Positions 52,871 to 62,814 of a DNA stretch of 64,000 nucleotides are shown in pieces. How positions within the stretch are numbered: the first letter of the stretch is position 1; each line of letters begins with the position of its first letter. The position numbers and the translations under genes were made by a program. This stretch comes from Kalaharituber pfeilii (taxonomy: Eukaryota > Ascomycota > Pezizomycetes > Pezizales > Pezizaceae), in assembly GCA_015179045.1 (NCBI GenBank), contig WHUZ01000004.1, positions 1,488,001 to 1,552,000 on the forward strand, in the 5' to 3' direction. The notes beneath the pieces are model-generated. The model was not told where the DNA came from and did no database searches. It worked only from the letters and a program-made list of their open reading frames with translations.

Positions 52871-55171
52871 TCTATGACGGAAGAAATTGCGCTGCAACAA
52901 AGCATATCGCAACTGGCTTTACTTTCCTAATATTTCGCGTATACTCTCACGGTATTTCGAATTCCAAAAGGTTACGTCGAGACACTGATGTTGCTAATGA
53001 CTTTGGATAGCAAATATCAGTCAGCTGTCATCCCCTCCGATAGCAGATTTCATGTGGTCCGCTCTTTTCGGAGAGAAGCAAATTTATGAACGAAACACTA
53101 CCAGATTGGAAAGGCGGCGGACCAGATACTAATGGCATCTACCCGTCGCAGTACCTACTTGGTCACCGATTCGTCATGCCGTTTCCTGGAGGAGGCAAGA
53201 ATGATATTGCTATTGCCCGCTCACAGGAGATTTACATCACATCGGCATATGCCCTTCTATTTTTGCTGCCTGGTGGATCCTAATAACCATTGCAGTACTA
53301 CACGTCATTCCTCAGCGCCTTGCGGGCCAACCCTCTTTTTTTTTTTTTTTTTTTTTTTAGTTCACGTAACCCCACTTAGCATACAGGCTACCAGCCTATG
53401 TCAGGGACCCGTATACCCGGGTCAGGTTAAAGCAGCTACCAATCTACACTATGTACACGCTTGGTACACACCGCACCCTTCGGCCCTTCAGCTAGCCCAG
53501 ATCGAGGCTGGCGAACCAAACCTCGACTAGGTTGCCCTCTACCCCCTCCTCCTTCCACCCCTTCTCCTCTAAGTCCTCCCAGCACTGCCAGGTGACCATC
53601 TCACCACTCTCCTTCTTTCTCTTGGGCCGCTCCAGCTCACCACACTCGAATACCACATGTTCTGCACTCCAAGCTGCTCCACAAGAGCACCGCGCCTCCT
53701 CTCCACTGATTTTCCTCCTCCACATGACTCCACCTTTCCCAGTTCGCAGCCAGGTGTAGTTGGTGAGGGCCCTTCTGCACCACTTCACAAACTTGCCCTT
53801 CCCGAACCCAGCTCGCTCCCTCTCCTCCTTTCTCTTTCGAACTAACTCCTGGCGCAGACCGCCCTCAGTGGCCTGCCCATCGTACCTCATGCATCTGGCC
53901 CCCTCCTTGGCTCTCTCATCTGCGATCTCATTGCCTTCTATCCCCACATGGGCCTTAACCCATGCAAGCCTCACAGCTCCGGGATCTCTCAAGTTCCGCC
54001 ACCTTTCTGCCACGAGCTCTACCACTCGCACCAGGTCCGCAGTCCTCGCTTTTCCAGTTTTCCCTGCTGTCTTAACTGCGCTAATTGCTGCCTGAGAGTC
54101 TGCAAGTAGTAACACTTTCACCCTGCCATCCACCGCCTCGAGAGCCCCTCTCATGCCTGCGACCTCTCCATCCCACACCGTCGCCTTAGTGCCAACCCAC
54201 CGGGACCCTTCTGACTCTTCTGCCACTACCTGCTTTCAGCACCATCCACCTCCAACCCCTCCTTCCTCACTGCGGCTGCCATCTGTAAATATGGCTACGG
54301 AATCACCCTTGGCCTTGCTGATAGCCTTTTCCCACTTGGCTGGAGCATCCTCCTTACCACCTTAAGGTCAGTGACCTCGATTTCTGTTCCAAGTGGTTGA
54401 ACTTCCTGCCCCCAGGACATTTTCTCATCTTCATCGACCTCAAGTGTGCTGGCGATCTTACCTGCTACTGACTCGAAGCCATCATTCTTCTCTGTAGCAT
54501 ATGCTAGGCTGAAGTCTCTCCAGTCTCTCCCTTCTCCCCTTCCCGGTCTGGGTCTGCGGTTTCAACCCCTCTGAAGCTCTCAGGCCATAGATCACCTACT
54601 CCTGTAGGGTCTCTTATTGACCTTAGGGCATATCTTGCTTGGCTCTGATCCAGGATTGTGCCCACACTCTCAATGCCTGCAATTGCCTCCACCTTTCCTC
54701 TCGCCGCTCCTTGCACTGCCTCTGTACACTTACGAAGGGCCTGATACTGAAGTCTCTCGAACTCTTCTCTCCACTGCTTCTGACCCTCCACCCAATCTCG
54801 GATCCCCACAGTGCCACTACCCTTACCATGCCTGTGTATGCCTTTCTCCATGAGAGCGGACTCATATCCCATTGCGAATTGCCTAACCCAGACAGGGCGC
54901 CTAGGAGCTTCCTGGCTTTCTCTATCCAGCTTTTCCAGTGATGATCGAACTCGAGTGTGCTATCACAGATGACCCCCAACCACTTGCACCTCTCAACATC
55001 TGCCCTCCTCTTGGCCTTCTCGCCGATGACCAGGACCTCCTCCTTTGAAGTCTCTAGTGGTAGGCCGTGAGCCTCAGCAACCTCCCTCACTACTCCTGCA
55101 ATTCTCGCTCCAATTCTCCTCATATCCTTACCTCCTACCCAATCCAGAATGACACAGTTCATATCATCTAC

Positions 55172-55382
55172 TGTTGAACCGACGGTGTAATCCTAGCACC
55201 GACACGGAGGAATTATAGGCCGGCGGTTTGACTGATGGTTGACTGTGGCGTTTGAAAAGTTTTTACTGTGGCAATTGTGAAGGTCGCTGTGAAGGACATA
55301 TAAGTCACGGGTCCTGTGCATACTGGAGACTTCTTCTGTAATTAATCAATCAATTCTCTCCGCTCGAAAGCGTGACTTCTTG
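55172..55382 (+). mobile_element. 211-bp LTR-like insertion in the RT domain
   Basis: It splits the RT active-site motif (FVD | DM) exactly. Flanks ATCTAC (55166-55171, 55383-55388). It starts TGTTGAACCG and contains ACATATAAG and an AATTAATCAATCAATTCTC stretch typical of fungal Ty1/copia LTRs, but the right end is TTCTTG(A), not a clean CA. A solo LTR is the best reading. Confidence 0.65.
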
Positions 55383-55492
55383 ATCTACAAACGAGGGCAG
55401 CTCCACTTCACAATCTCTTGCTGCTGCAGCTACCTTTGTCTCCATCTCTTCCAGAATTGGTGCCATGTAGATGAGGAACATGACTGGGGATA

Positions 55493-55552
55493 TATCGCCA
55501 TAGCCCTTAGGGCGGCCTGCGATTAATGACATAAAAAAAAAAAAAAAAAAAA
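55493..55552 (+). mobile_element. T1 tail-only insertion in LINE RT
   Basis: ATCGCCATAGCCCTTAGGGC, GGCCTGCGATTAATGACAT and poly(A), between perfect copies of ATGACTGGGGATA (55480-55492, 55553-55565). It interrupts the RT between GLPLSPV and MFLIYMAP. Confidence 0.95.
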
Positions 55553-56080
55553 ATGACTGGGGATAGAGGCAAGCCCTGCGGTACACCTACGTTCGACCTG
55601 CCATTGCCTCTCACCTGCCCATCCCATTCTACCTCAAACTCTCGCTCCCGGAAGAAGGTCTCCAGCCAGGGCAGCCATTTCTCAGCCTTAGACCCCTGTA
55701 CTCGGTTCTTGACCACCTCCCAAGTTCCAACGTGTGTTCCCGAAGCCCCCCTTGACATCCTTCATGATCCACACTGCTCCACCACCACGTGCTAAAGCTC
55801 TCTGGCTCTTCACGACTGCCCGGAACAAGGCATCAATTGCAGACCTACCTCTCACTCCACCAAATTGCCCGTGATGGAAAAGCCCAGCATCTTGCAAGTC
55901 ATCAGCAACCACCTTCTCCATCAGCTTCCCAACGCAGTTGATGAGTTGAATTGGTCTCCAGCTCTTTGCTTGCTTCAGATCTCTGCCAGATTTCGGGATC
56001 ATGATCACCTTGCTGAACTGCCAGTCCTTCGGCATCCTGCCTGCAGCTAGCTCAACAGCCAGCTCCTTCATTAACTGCCC

Positions 56081-56581
56081 AAGAAAAAAAAAAAAAAAAA
56101 AAAATCACATAACCCCGCTTGCAGCGCCAAGCCATGGGAGGGTCCCTGGGCAAGCCCTCGAAGCCCGGAGACAGGCTTAACAAACAAAGAAATTTCTATC
56201 TACTTCTAAAACCTGATTCCAGAAACCTCCGGACGGTCCTTCTGGTTTCTGTCTCAGGGAGGCTCCACTATATATCTCTCCCTCTCCCTCCTCTCCTCTT
56301 CTCCACATCTTCGCAGTTTTCTCCACACCCTCGCAACCCGCAAACTTTCTCCCGGGTCGGCAAATCGCACAGCTCCCTAGAACCTGATCCCGGAGAAGAA
56401 CCTTTCCAACTCATCCCACTCCTCCCCATTCTCTGCTGTCCTTTTTCCAGTTCTTCTCCATATCCCCCCATTCTCTAAAGCCTTCTGGGCGAAACCTCTG
56501 CTGACTGCACTGGAAGGCTAGGTGCTCCCCCGTCTGGGCCTCCCCGCAGCTGCACTTCTCCGATTCCGCCGCTCCCATCCT
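56081..56581 (-). mobile_element. LINE T2 fragment in LINE RT
   Basis: Perfect 12-bp duplication CATTAACTGCCC (56069-56080, 56582-56593). Poly(A), T2 tail (AACCCCGCTTGCAGCGCCAA on the plus strand) and ORF2 end with knuckle CSCGEAQTGEHLAFQC on the minus strand. Removing it rejoins SVLGGQLM to KELAVELAAG. Confidence 0.93.
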
Positions 56582-56689
56582 CATTAACTGCCCTCCTAGC
56601 ACTGACTTATTGACCAGCCTGATAAACCTATAACTGATGCCGTCAGGCCCTGGAGCTAAACTAGTGAGCCGCTGGCAAGCATACTCTTG

Positions 56690-57665
56690 TTGTTTCACGA
56701 TTGTGTTGTTATTTTGAGGCGACCAAAGTCAACCACCTTATATGCAAGAGGAATAATGGCAGAAGTCGACCGACCAGCAAGCATGAAAACCTCCACTGCC
56801 AGCAAAAAGGAAGGGCTTGACCTGGTTTTTGCTGGTTGGTGTGATCTTGATCAAGCAAAGTTTGTTGAGGCAGAAGACGGCGCGGCTATTTGGATGCAGC
56901 ACCATGTTGATCTGGAGGATAATTGGACGAAAGGAGGAGAGGCTGGAATTCGAAAATTTGCTTTATTGAATGCCTATGAACGGAAGGCGCGCAAATTTAC
57001 AGAGGAAGTTGCTATTGCTCGGCAAGAAAGAAGGTGTGCCAACGATCCAGCAGGTTTGGTGGGTATAAGAGTCAAGGATATAAACGAATACACCAGCTTC
57101 TGGTGCTCTCTATGGGGCAATGAATTTGAAGGATATAGGAATATTACCAAAGGGAGGGGTAAATACGTCCTCTTCTTGGGTGACCAGCCTGGAAGCCTTC
57201 AAGGGTCTTTGGAACAAGAATTAGCGGATGGGTTCGAAATTGTATTTGGACTTGAACAAGTGCCTTGTATAGCCTCTCAGTCAGCTTCTTTATATTGGAG
57301 GCCACTTCGTCTGTCAGGTTCTGTGGTCCCGGGTTTACCGGCAGGATTGATACTGCCGGCGAATTCGGTACTGCCGGCGAATTCGGTACTGCCGGCGAAT
57401 TCGATACCGCCGGCAAATTTGAATTTGACGTTGCCGGTGAATTTGATGCTGCCAGTGAAGTTGACGCCGCCGGCGAGGTTGACTGCTGCCGGCGAAATTG
57501 ATGCCGGCGAAATTGATGCCGGCGAAATTAATACTGTCGATGGGTCTAACGTTGCCAGCGGATTCGAAACTGCCGGCGAATCTGACACTGCCGGCGAATT
57601 TGACGCAGCCAGCAAATTTGACGCAGCTGGCAAATTTGACGCCTCCGGCGACGTCGCCTGGTATT
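56690..57665 (+). other. about 1-kb foreign insert in LINE, unknown gene plus repeat
   Basis: LINE coding sequence stops after RGLVQRNFKYQ (near 57660, minus strand) and restarts at QRLTSLAPGPDGIS (near 56690), so the material between is foreign. On the plus strand ATG 56756 opens MAEVDRPASMKTSTASKKEG, then GLDLVFAGWCDLDQAKFVEA, WCSLWGNEFEGYRNITKGRG and FEIVFGLEQV. From 57345 the frame runs through a GCCGGCGAATTCG repeat (ANSVLPANSVLPANS, then AAGEFD-type). GCTGGCAA occurs at both edges but may be chance. I recognise no domain. Captured host gene or unknown mobile element. Confidence 0.55.
57345..57650 (+). repeat. GCCGGCGAATTCG-type minisatellite
   Basis: About 15 imperfect units of 15-18 bp built on TGCCGGCGAATTCGG/GATAC. 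All six frames tend to stay open because the unit is usually a multiple of three. Confidence 0.85.
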
Positions 57666-57745
57666 TGAAGTTCCTCTGTACCAGGCCCCTCACCTTCTCC
57701 TCATCTGTCCTCCATATATCACCATTGTCACCTACGAGGTCGCCC

Positions 57746-58009
57746 GTGTGGAGAGAAAGAAGAGACAACGAAACACTTGCTGGAGGAGTGCAGAGTGTGG
57801 AAGCGGAGGTGGCCGGGGGGGAGGAGCACGTGAAAAGGCCTCCGAAAGGGAGAGAGGGGGAGAGAGATCCGTTGGGCGCGATGATAGAAATGTTGGGGAG
57901 TAGGGGAGAGAAGTAGGGTCATGTGACGTAGAAAGTAGTTAGTAAGGACATCGCCATAGCCCGTGGGGCGGCAAGCGATCAATGATATAAAAAAAAAAAA
58001 AAAAAAAAA
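57746..58009 (+). mobile_element. LINE T1 3' fragment nested in LINE T3
   Basis: Perfect 13-bp duplication TACGAGGTCGCCC (57733-57745, 58010-58022). Starts GTGTGGAGAGAAAGAAGAGA and runs with only a few differences from the element at 50375-51227 to its T1 tail and poly(A). Confidence 0.96.
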
Positions 58010-59994
58010 TACGAGGTCGCCCATCTTTCCTCTTAACTTCCAAGGGTCCTTCGCTATGCGAATCACATCCCATGGGTCCTTGGAGCTGTTTTCCTCCGTG
58101 AACCGCTCCCAGCACTCCTTCTTTTTCCGCCTTATAATGTACTTGAGGGTCTTAACCCGCTCTTTCCACCGTAGGAGTCTGGCCTCTCCCAAGCTTTGGC
58201 TGCCTGTCCCTTACCCCCTCGCCCCTCCTTCCTCACTGCCTTCGCTGCCTCTTCTACCTCACCGTCCCACCACAACTTACCTCTTGAGGATGCACGTACC
58301 TCCCTCCGCAGGCTCTCCTGAAGTTTGCAGGTCTTCTCATATGCAGTCCCTCCTTCGAGGCGCGGGCCAACCCTCGATCACGACGATTACCAGTTGGAGT
58401 ATCAATGAACCGCTACATGCCGCGCTTGCCCTTATGCAACTTTGCTGGCGTACTGTTTTGTCTCACGTCAAACGCTCCTGGGCCACCCGAGGACAGCGCT
58501 GGGAAGGAAGTCCACAATCTAAATTTCCTTGGATTGACCTCACCATTGCCGTTGGTACTCTTATTCTCGCAGTGGGAACCTTCGTCGGTGGAATTGTTGC
58601 TGGTTTTTTCCTTCCACAACGCTTAGTTATTGCGAATGCGGCTCCAGCAAATCCGTATAGACTATTCTACCCACACTTGGACGTCATGAGGTTTGCCTGT
58701 CTAGAAGCGGGGTGGCTTGGTTGGCACATGCACGCGGCAGCAGGTACTCGCGCAATGTCAGTGGTCGATATTGGATCCTCGTGGGAATTCCTCGACGCTG
58801 GTGTCGTATTTCAGACATATCCTGCAGACCCTCCAAACGATAAGCAAGGCGAAACCAGCTACACATTGAACTACTCTATCTCTCTAACAGGGTATGAGAT
58901 GGGATTGCAACATGCCAGTGATCTTGTTGTGAAGCTACTTGGAAACTGCAGCATTATGTACGACTGGCCTATCAAGCGCAAAAGTGATACAGCCGTGACT
59001 TTTTCAATATTCCCAGGAGAAAATATAACATACGACCACGACTTCACGTGGGGTAAAACCTCCATACCAATATCTCACATTTGGGAAGGCCCTGCTATTG
59101 ATGCCTTTCTACCTCAGCGAACTACTGCTGCTCAATTTGCTATTGTCCTGGCGCTGTGGGGAGTGAAATTAACACACGCACACAATGATCCTTGGTATTT
59201 TGCACTAGATTCTGAGGAACCTATCGACCACAGGCGACCCCCAATACGATGCGTAGAGATACAGAATTGGTCTTATCGAGGATGGACAGGTACATTAAGC
59301 GACATATGTAATAATAAGGTCCCTAACCTCCGACTTCCTGCTGCTATCATTGAACTTCTACACTGGCACTTTGGCTGGTACCCTGTGGAGAAAATATTTC
59401 GTCCTTCATCAACACTCTACTTGGGGATATACCTCCCACTGCAAGTGCGTGTAGATTCATCCAACAAAATGGTATCAAGCAGGTTGAACGTTTTAGGTAA
59501 TGTATCAGCATCAGCAGACATCCGACGACTAGTTGAGGGTACCTATGTCCTTACTCGGGACTGTTCAGATCAACTGCCCTCCATTACGGCCTATGGATGG
59601 ACTCAGTCGGGGTTCCAGTGAAAAACCACAGTCATAACGTTCTTCGAGGGACAAATGGAGAGCCCCTACCAGGAGCAGGTGATTTTGTTATTTACACCGA
59701 GCAGGCATCAACTCTCAGGTTCGAGACATTAGTAGCGATCCCAGCAGTGTTAGTGATTCCGTGGATTATAGTAGGTACATGTCAGTGGTTAGTGCCGCGA
59801 CCTCGGGATTCACGGCCTGAGATTAAAAGCAACGAACTCAAAAGGGACGAGATAAAGGACGACGAAATCAAGGTTAACGAGAGCAACTCCAGCGGCGACA
59901 AGTACAGGCGAGTAGGAACCATGTGAGCATAATTATGCATGCGTGGTGTGGGATGGAGTTACAAATTTGTCAATAATCGTTTCGAATGCTGCTT

Positions 59995-60210
59995 TTTTTT
60001 TTTTTTTTTTTTTTTTTTTTCGTCTTGTGAAAATAGTCACGTACTGTAATGCCGGATATCGCTAGGTTCTTTATAGCAGTCAACTTGCGCAAAAGCTGTA
60101 TATCTACATATAACGTGATATCTCATTCGTGCTGGCAGCAGCTTATCCATTTTTTTTTCTTTGTTTTAATATCATTGATCGCGTGCCGCCCTATGGGCTA
60201 TGGCGATAGC
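59995..60210 (-). mobile_element. T run and T1 tail remnant
   Basis: A T25-30 run at about 59994-60020, and a T1 tail in reverse at 60149-60206 (ATCATTGATCGCGTGCCGCC, CTATGGGCTATGGCGAT). No duplication identified. Confidence 0.7.
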
Positions 60211-60305
60211 TTGCCTTTGAGCTGCATGAAAGGGTGTGCTGGCTGGTGCTGGAGGTTCTAAATGGTCGGGCAAACGAGAATCGGCAGCGCCGATTATCCA
60301 GCAAC

Positions 60306-60966
60306 ATGGATCTCCAAGACTTACAGATTGCAGAGGAGTTTGTAAGAGCTAACCGCATTGGAGACTCGTATGATAGCTTGCTCAGGATGAATCAGATGCT
60401 TGCTCACGCCTAACCACTTATGTTTCCATTTCAACTGGCGAAAACAATGGTTCGGAGTTTTGAAATTCATCTTGGGACCTACCCATGCGATAATTTGCAC
60501 TAATCCTCCCGCTCCCCTCTGCACGATCCCAGTTGAAGAGGTGAACGTCCCATGGCCAGAGATAGAATCTGAGTGCGATTGTACCCTGGCCAGCATTTTA
60601 ACTGACTACGCTATCTATCAATACTGGGTACAACAAGGCATAGAGGGCGTAGCTGGTGCCCGGGCCTGGGTGCAATATTGCCCCCAGGAGCAACGGAGAC
60701 AGAAATATGTTTGTGAGGCCGGGTGGCGTGGAAAGCAATGGTCGTGGATAGCTGAAGAGGTAGGCGCTGGACTTTTGTACGCTATCGCATGCTCAGGAGG
60801 CATTAACTACTGGGAAATGCCACCGGATCACGAATTAGATTTGGTCCTTGCTTGGATCAGGACGAAGCCGAAATTGCTAGCCTATTGTTTGGATTTGACG
60901 GCACTGATGGCTAAGATGTTGAGAGGTCAGGAGCCTGAGCTACTCAGTGTCTGTTTACAAGACTAA
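60306..60966 (+). CDS. unknown gene, relative of the 12.4-14.4 kb locus
   Basis: ATG 60306 opens MDLQDLQIAEEFVRANRIGD and meets a stop near 60411. An overlapping frame carries the longer conserved part LLTPNHLCFHFNWRKQWFGV, LKFILGPTHAIICTNPPAPL, VEEVNVPWPEIESECDC, then VAGARAWVQYCPQEQRRQKY and WRGKQWSWIAEEVGAGLLYA to the stop at 60966. The two frames must be joined by an intron (a GTAAGAGCTAAC donor-like motif lies near 60342) or the gene is frameshifted. Product unknown. Immediately upstream is the small palindrome AATCGGC-AGC-GCCGATT, shared with the other copy. Confidence 0.55.
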
Positions 60967-61000
60967 GCCTGAGCATAGCGCCTAAAGTAGTGATCCATAT

Positions 61001-61047
61001 TTTTTTTTTTTGTGCCGCCCTAGGGGTTATGGCGAGGCCATTAGATT
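61001..61047 (-). mobile_element. T1 tail-only insertion
   Basis: T run, TGTGCCGCCCTAGGGGTTAT, GGCGAGG; the 3'-most tail bases next to the poly(A) are missing. Duplication GTGATCCATAT (60990-61000) and GTGATCCAGAT (61048-61058). Confidence 0.85.
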
Positions 61048-61185
61048 GTGATCCAGATGTAGGAAGATATTTTCTGAATAGCTTACAGCACGGGCTGCTG
61101 ATATCGAAACTGGAGTAGACTACTATACTACTACCATGTGGCCATCTCGCGACCGCGAGGATAGGTGAGAGGCTAGCAAGGGTGA

Positions 61186-61430
61186 TTTTTTTTTTTTTTT
61201 TTTAATATCATTACTCGCGTGCCGCCCTGGGGCTATGGCGAGATTAGTTATATGAGATTAAATACATATGAAGGTAGAAGAAAAGAAATAAAAAAAGATC
61301 CTGTGTGTCTCCTATGCCCCTGCCCACTCCAAGATGTCTCTTAGTGGGTCTGTGTCCTTGCTCTTCGGAGGAGTGACCAAGTCTTGCATGCCCCCTGGCC
61401 ACTTTCGTTTCCATGAGTGAGTGTAGCTGT
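61186..61430 (-). mobile_element. LINE T1 3' fragment
   Basis: Poly(A) as T 61186-61203, T1 tail, UTR, then on the minus strand WPGGMQDLVTPPKSKDTDPL and RDILEWAGA-stop. Target duplication not identified. Confidence 0.85.
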
Positions 61431-62240
61431 AGTTGTAGCCATAAGGTTATAGGGAATTAGGTCAATTGAGCAGTGGAGCTGTAAAGTCAGCATTAAGTAC
61501 CTGTGCATTCCATACCAGTTCCACAACCTCGTATCGCTACATTTATCCTACCACTCATCTCAACATTTTATCACTGCTATTTATAATATCCTTTAGCACT
61601 CAGGAGGGCTACTGCATTCCTTGTAGCCTGCTGGAGGGCACCCTCTACCTTTGCGGTCTAGTATCCTGTGAACTGGTACCACTCTGTGGCCCCCTCCACA
61701 TCGAATTGCCTGCCTCCTACAATCATTATAAACCTCTTTTCCCACTTCTTTACCAGGTAAAAAAGCCCCACACTCCCTTTACCCTCTATTCTGGGTATCA
61801 AAGTACTTTTTTCCCCCTTTATTCTGGCCCTGTAGTCCTTCCATTGCCAAAACTCCCATGGCCGATAATGACTTCTGGTTGTTAAAGCAGCATACGGTTT
61901 GATGCTTGCAAGCATCCCGTTAGTGCGGCTCTCGGTTGCAAATGGTGTATTGTCATTCATTATAGCAGCATCCTCTATGCTACTTTAAAGAAAAAAGGGG
62001 GAAGAACGATACTTAGAATCCAATTACTTCCACTGCTCTCCCTCCTCTGCCGAACGCTGAAACTCAATTCCAATAGAAAGGGCCGAAATACTTGCTTGAA
62101 CAATCCCGAGCTTCACATTAATGTAAATTTTGATGCGGGGCACCCCTCGGTTGTGGCATCATGACCAAGAAGTGGAGTCGGTATTCGAAAGGAAAGTTAA
62201 TCTTGACGTATGAAAAGAAGGGTTGTAATATCAACCCACT
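61431..62240. other. no recognised gene
   Basis: A 100-codon minus frame at 61658-61960 (IPRIEGKGSVGLFYLVKKWE) and a plus frame at 61466-61885 overlap; neither matches a family I know. Confidence 0.3.
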
Positions 62241-62241
62241 G

Positions 62242-62370
62242 CTCCTCAGCAAGCTGAGTTCGCTCCTGGGCATAGTTGCTTAACCTGACCCGAGTATATG
62301 GGTCCCTGCCATAGGCTGATAGTCTGTATGCGGGATTACGTGATCACAAAAGAAAAAAAGAAAAAAAACA
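62242..62370 (+). mobile_element. shared repeat followed by T3 tail
   Basis: CTCCTCAGCAAGCTGAGTTC + GCTCCTGGGCA, identical to 36252-36283 over about 31 nt, followed by a T3 tail with its usual leader (GACCCGAGTATATGGGTCCC) and an A-rich end near 62370. Confidence 0.7.
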
Positions 62371-62677
62371 AATTGGTGAGTTTGATATAAGATAACTCCT
62401 GAAACTGCCAAGCATAGAAAAACGACTGGAGGCTACTGGATGCAGGTTCTGGATAATGCAGACTGTACCCCAATTTTTCCTTTTTTGGTGTCATTTTTAC
62501 TGGCTTGATCATCAGCCCGATGCGAGATGGCTCTCGGAATTTCCAAATTATGACATCGTACGCTATCGTTCCAAAGTATCTCCTTAGTGAGATTTAATAG
62601 AGTAGAATAGACTCCTGTTTTCCCGATACAGTACATGGCTGATCGTAACAGTCAGTGGAGTAAAGAGCTGTCCGTAT

Positions 62678-62742
62678 TTTTTTTTTTTTTTTTTTTTCAT
62701 TTCACGTAACCCCCGCTTGCAGGTGTTCGCCATTGCAGGGCA
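62678..62742 (-). mobile_element. T4 tail-only insertion
   Basis: T run, CATTTCACGTAACCCCCGCT, TGCAGGTGTTCGCCATTGCA; perfect duplication AGCTGTCCGTAT (62666-62677, 62743-62754). Confidence 0.9.
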
Positions 62743-62814
62743 AGCTGTCCGTATAAAGCCGTAGAACATAAAAACCTGCAATCTGCGATACTAGGTAGAT
62801 AGTACAAATAAGGA

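Larger units (their letters stand above)
53336..58361 (-). mobile_element. 5-kb LINE T3 with nested insertions
   Basis: Perfect 14-bp duplication GCGGGCCAACCCTC (53322-53335, 58362-58375). Minus strand from 58361: linker after the endonuclease (LRREVRASSRGKLWWDGEVE; IIRRKKKECWERFTEENSSK), RT (PGPDGISYRFIRLV, MPKDWQFSKVIMIPKSGRDL, SWRPIQLINCVGKLMEKVVA, GVPQGLPLSPV, SFVDD split by an insertion, KCKWLGVI-like KWLGVICDSTLEF). RNase H follows (54226-53492: WDGEVAGMRGAL, LLADSQAAISAV, LAWVKAHVGIEGNEIADERA), knuckle CSCGAAWSAEHVVFEC, T3 tail, poly(A). The N-terminal endonuclease and ORF1 are absent (5' truncation). Insertions sit at 55172, 55493, 56081, about 56690 and 57746. Confidence 0.93.
53086..59926 (+). 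pseudogene. membrane-protein gene split by a LINE
   Basis: ATG 53086 opens MNETLPDWKGGGPDTNGIYP. A T-run near 53262 shifts the frame into a first TM segment FAAWWILITIAVLHVIP. The LINE at 53336-58361 then intervenes. Removing it with one 14-bp TSD joins PQRLAGQ to PSITTITSWSINEP without a break. Downstream: a second TM (IDLTIAVGTLILAVGTFVGG), a large ectodomain-like region (GSSWEFLDAGVVFQTYPADP ... TLYLGIYLPLQVRV) ending at a stop at 59621, then in another frame a C-terminal TM (TLVAIPAVLVIPWIIVGTCQ) and a charged tail to 59926. The 59.6-kb frame change may be an intron (a GT at 59539 with an AG at 59672 fits the phase) or a frameshift. Family unknown; about 590 aa if whole. Confidence 0.72.

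Noticed and set aside
57963..58433. N-terminal part of the 552-codon open frame on the plus strand
   Set aside because: It runs through a T1 tail, a poly(A) stretch and antisense LINE sequence. Only the part after the right TSD (58376 on) belongs to the membrane-protein gene.
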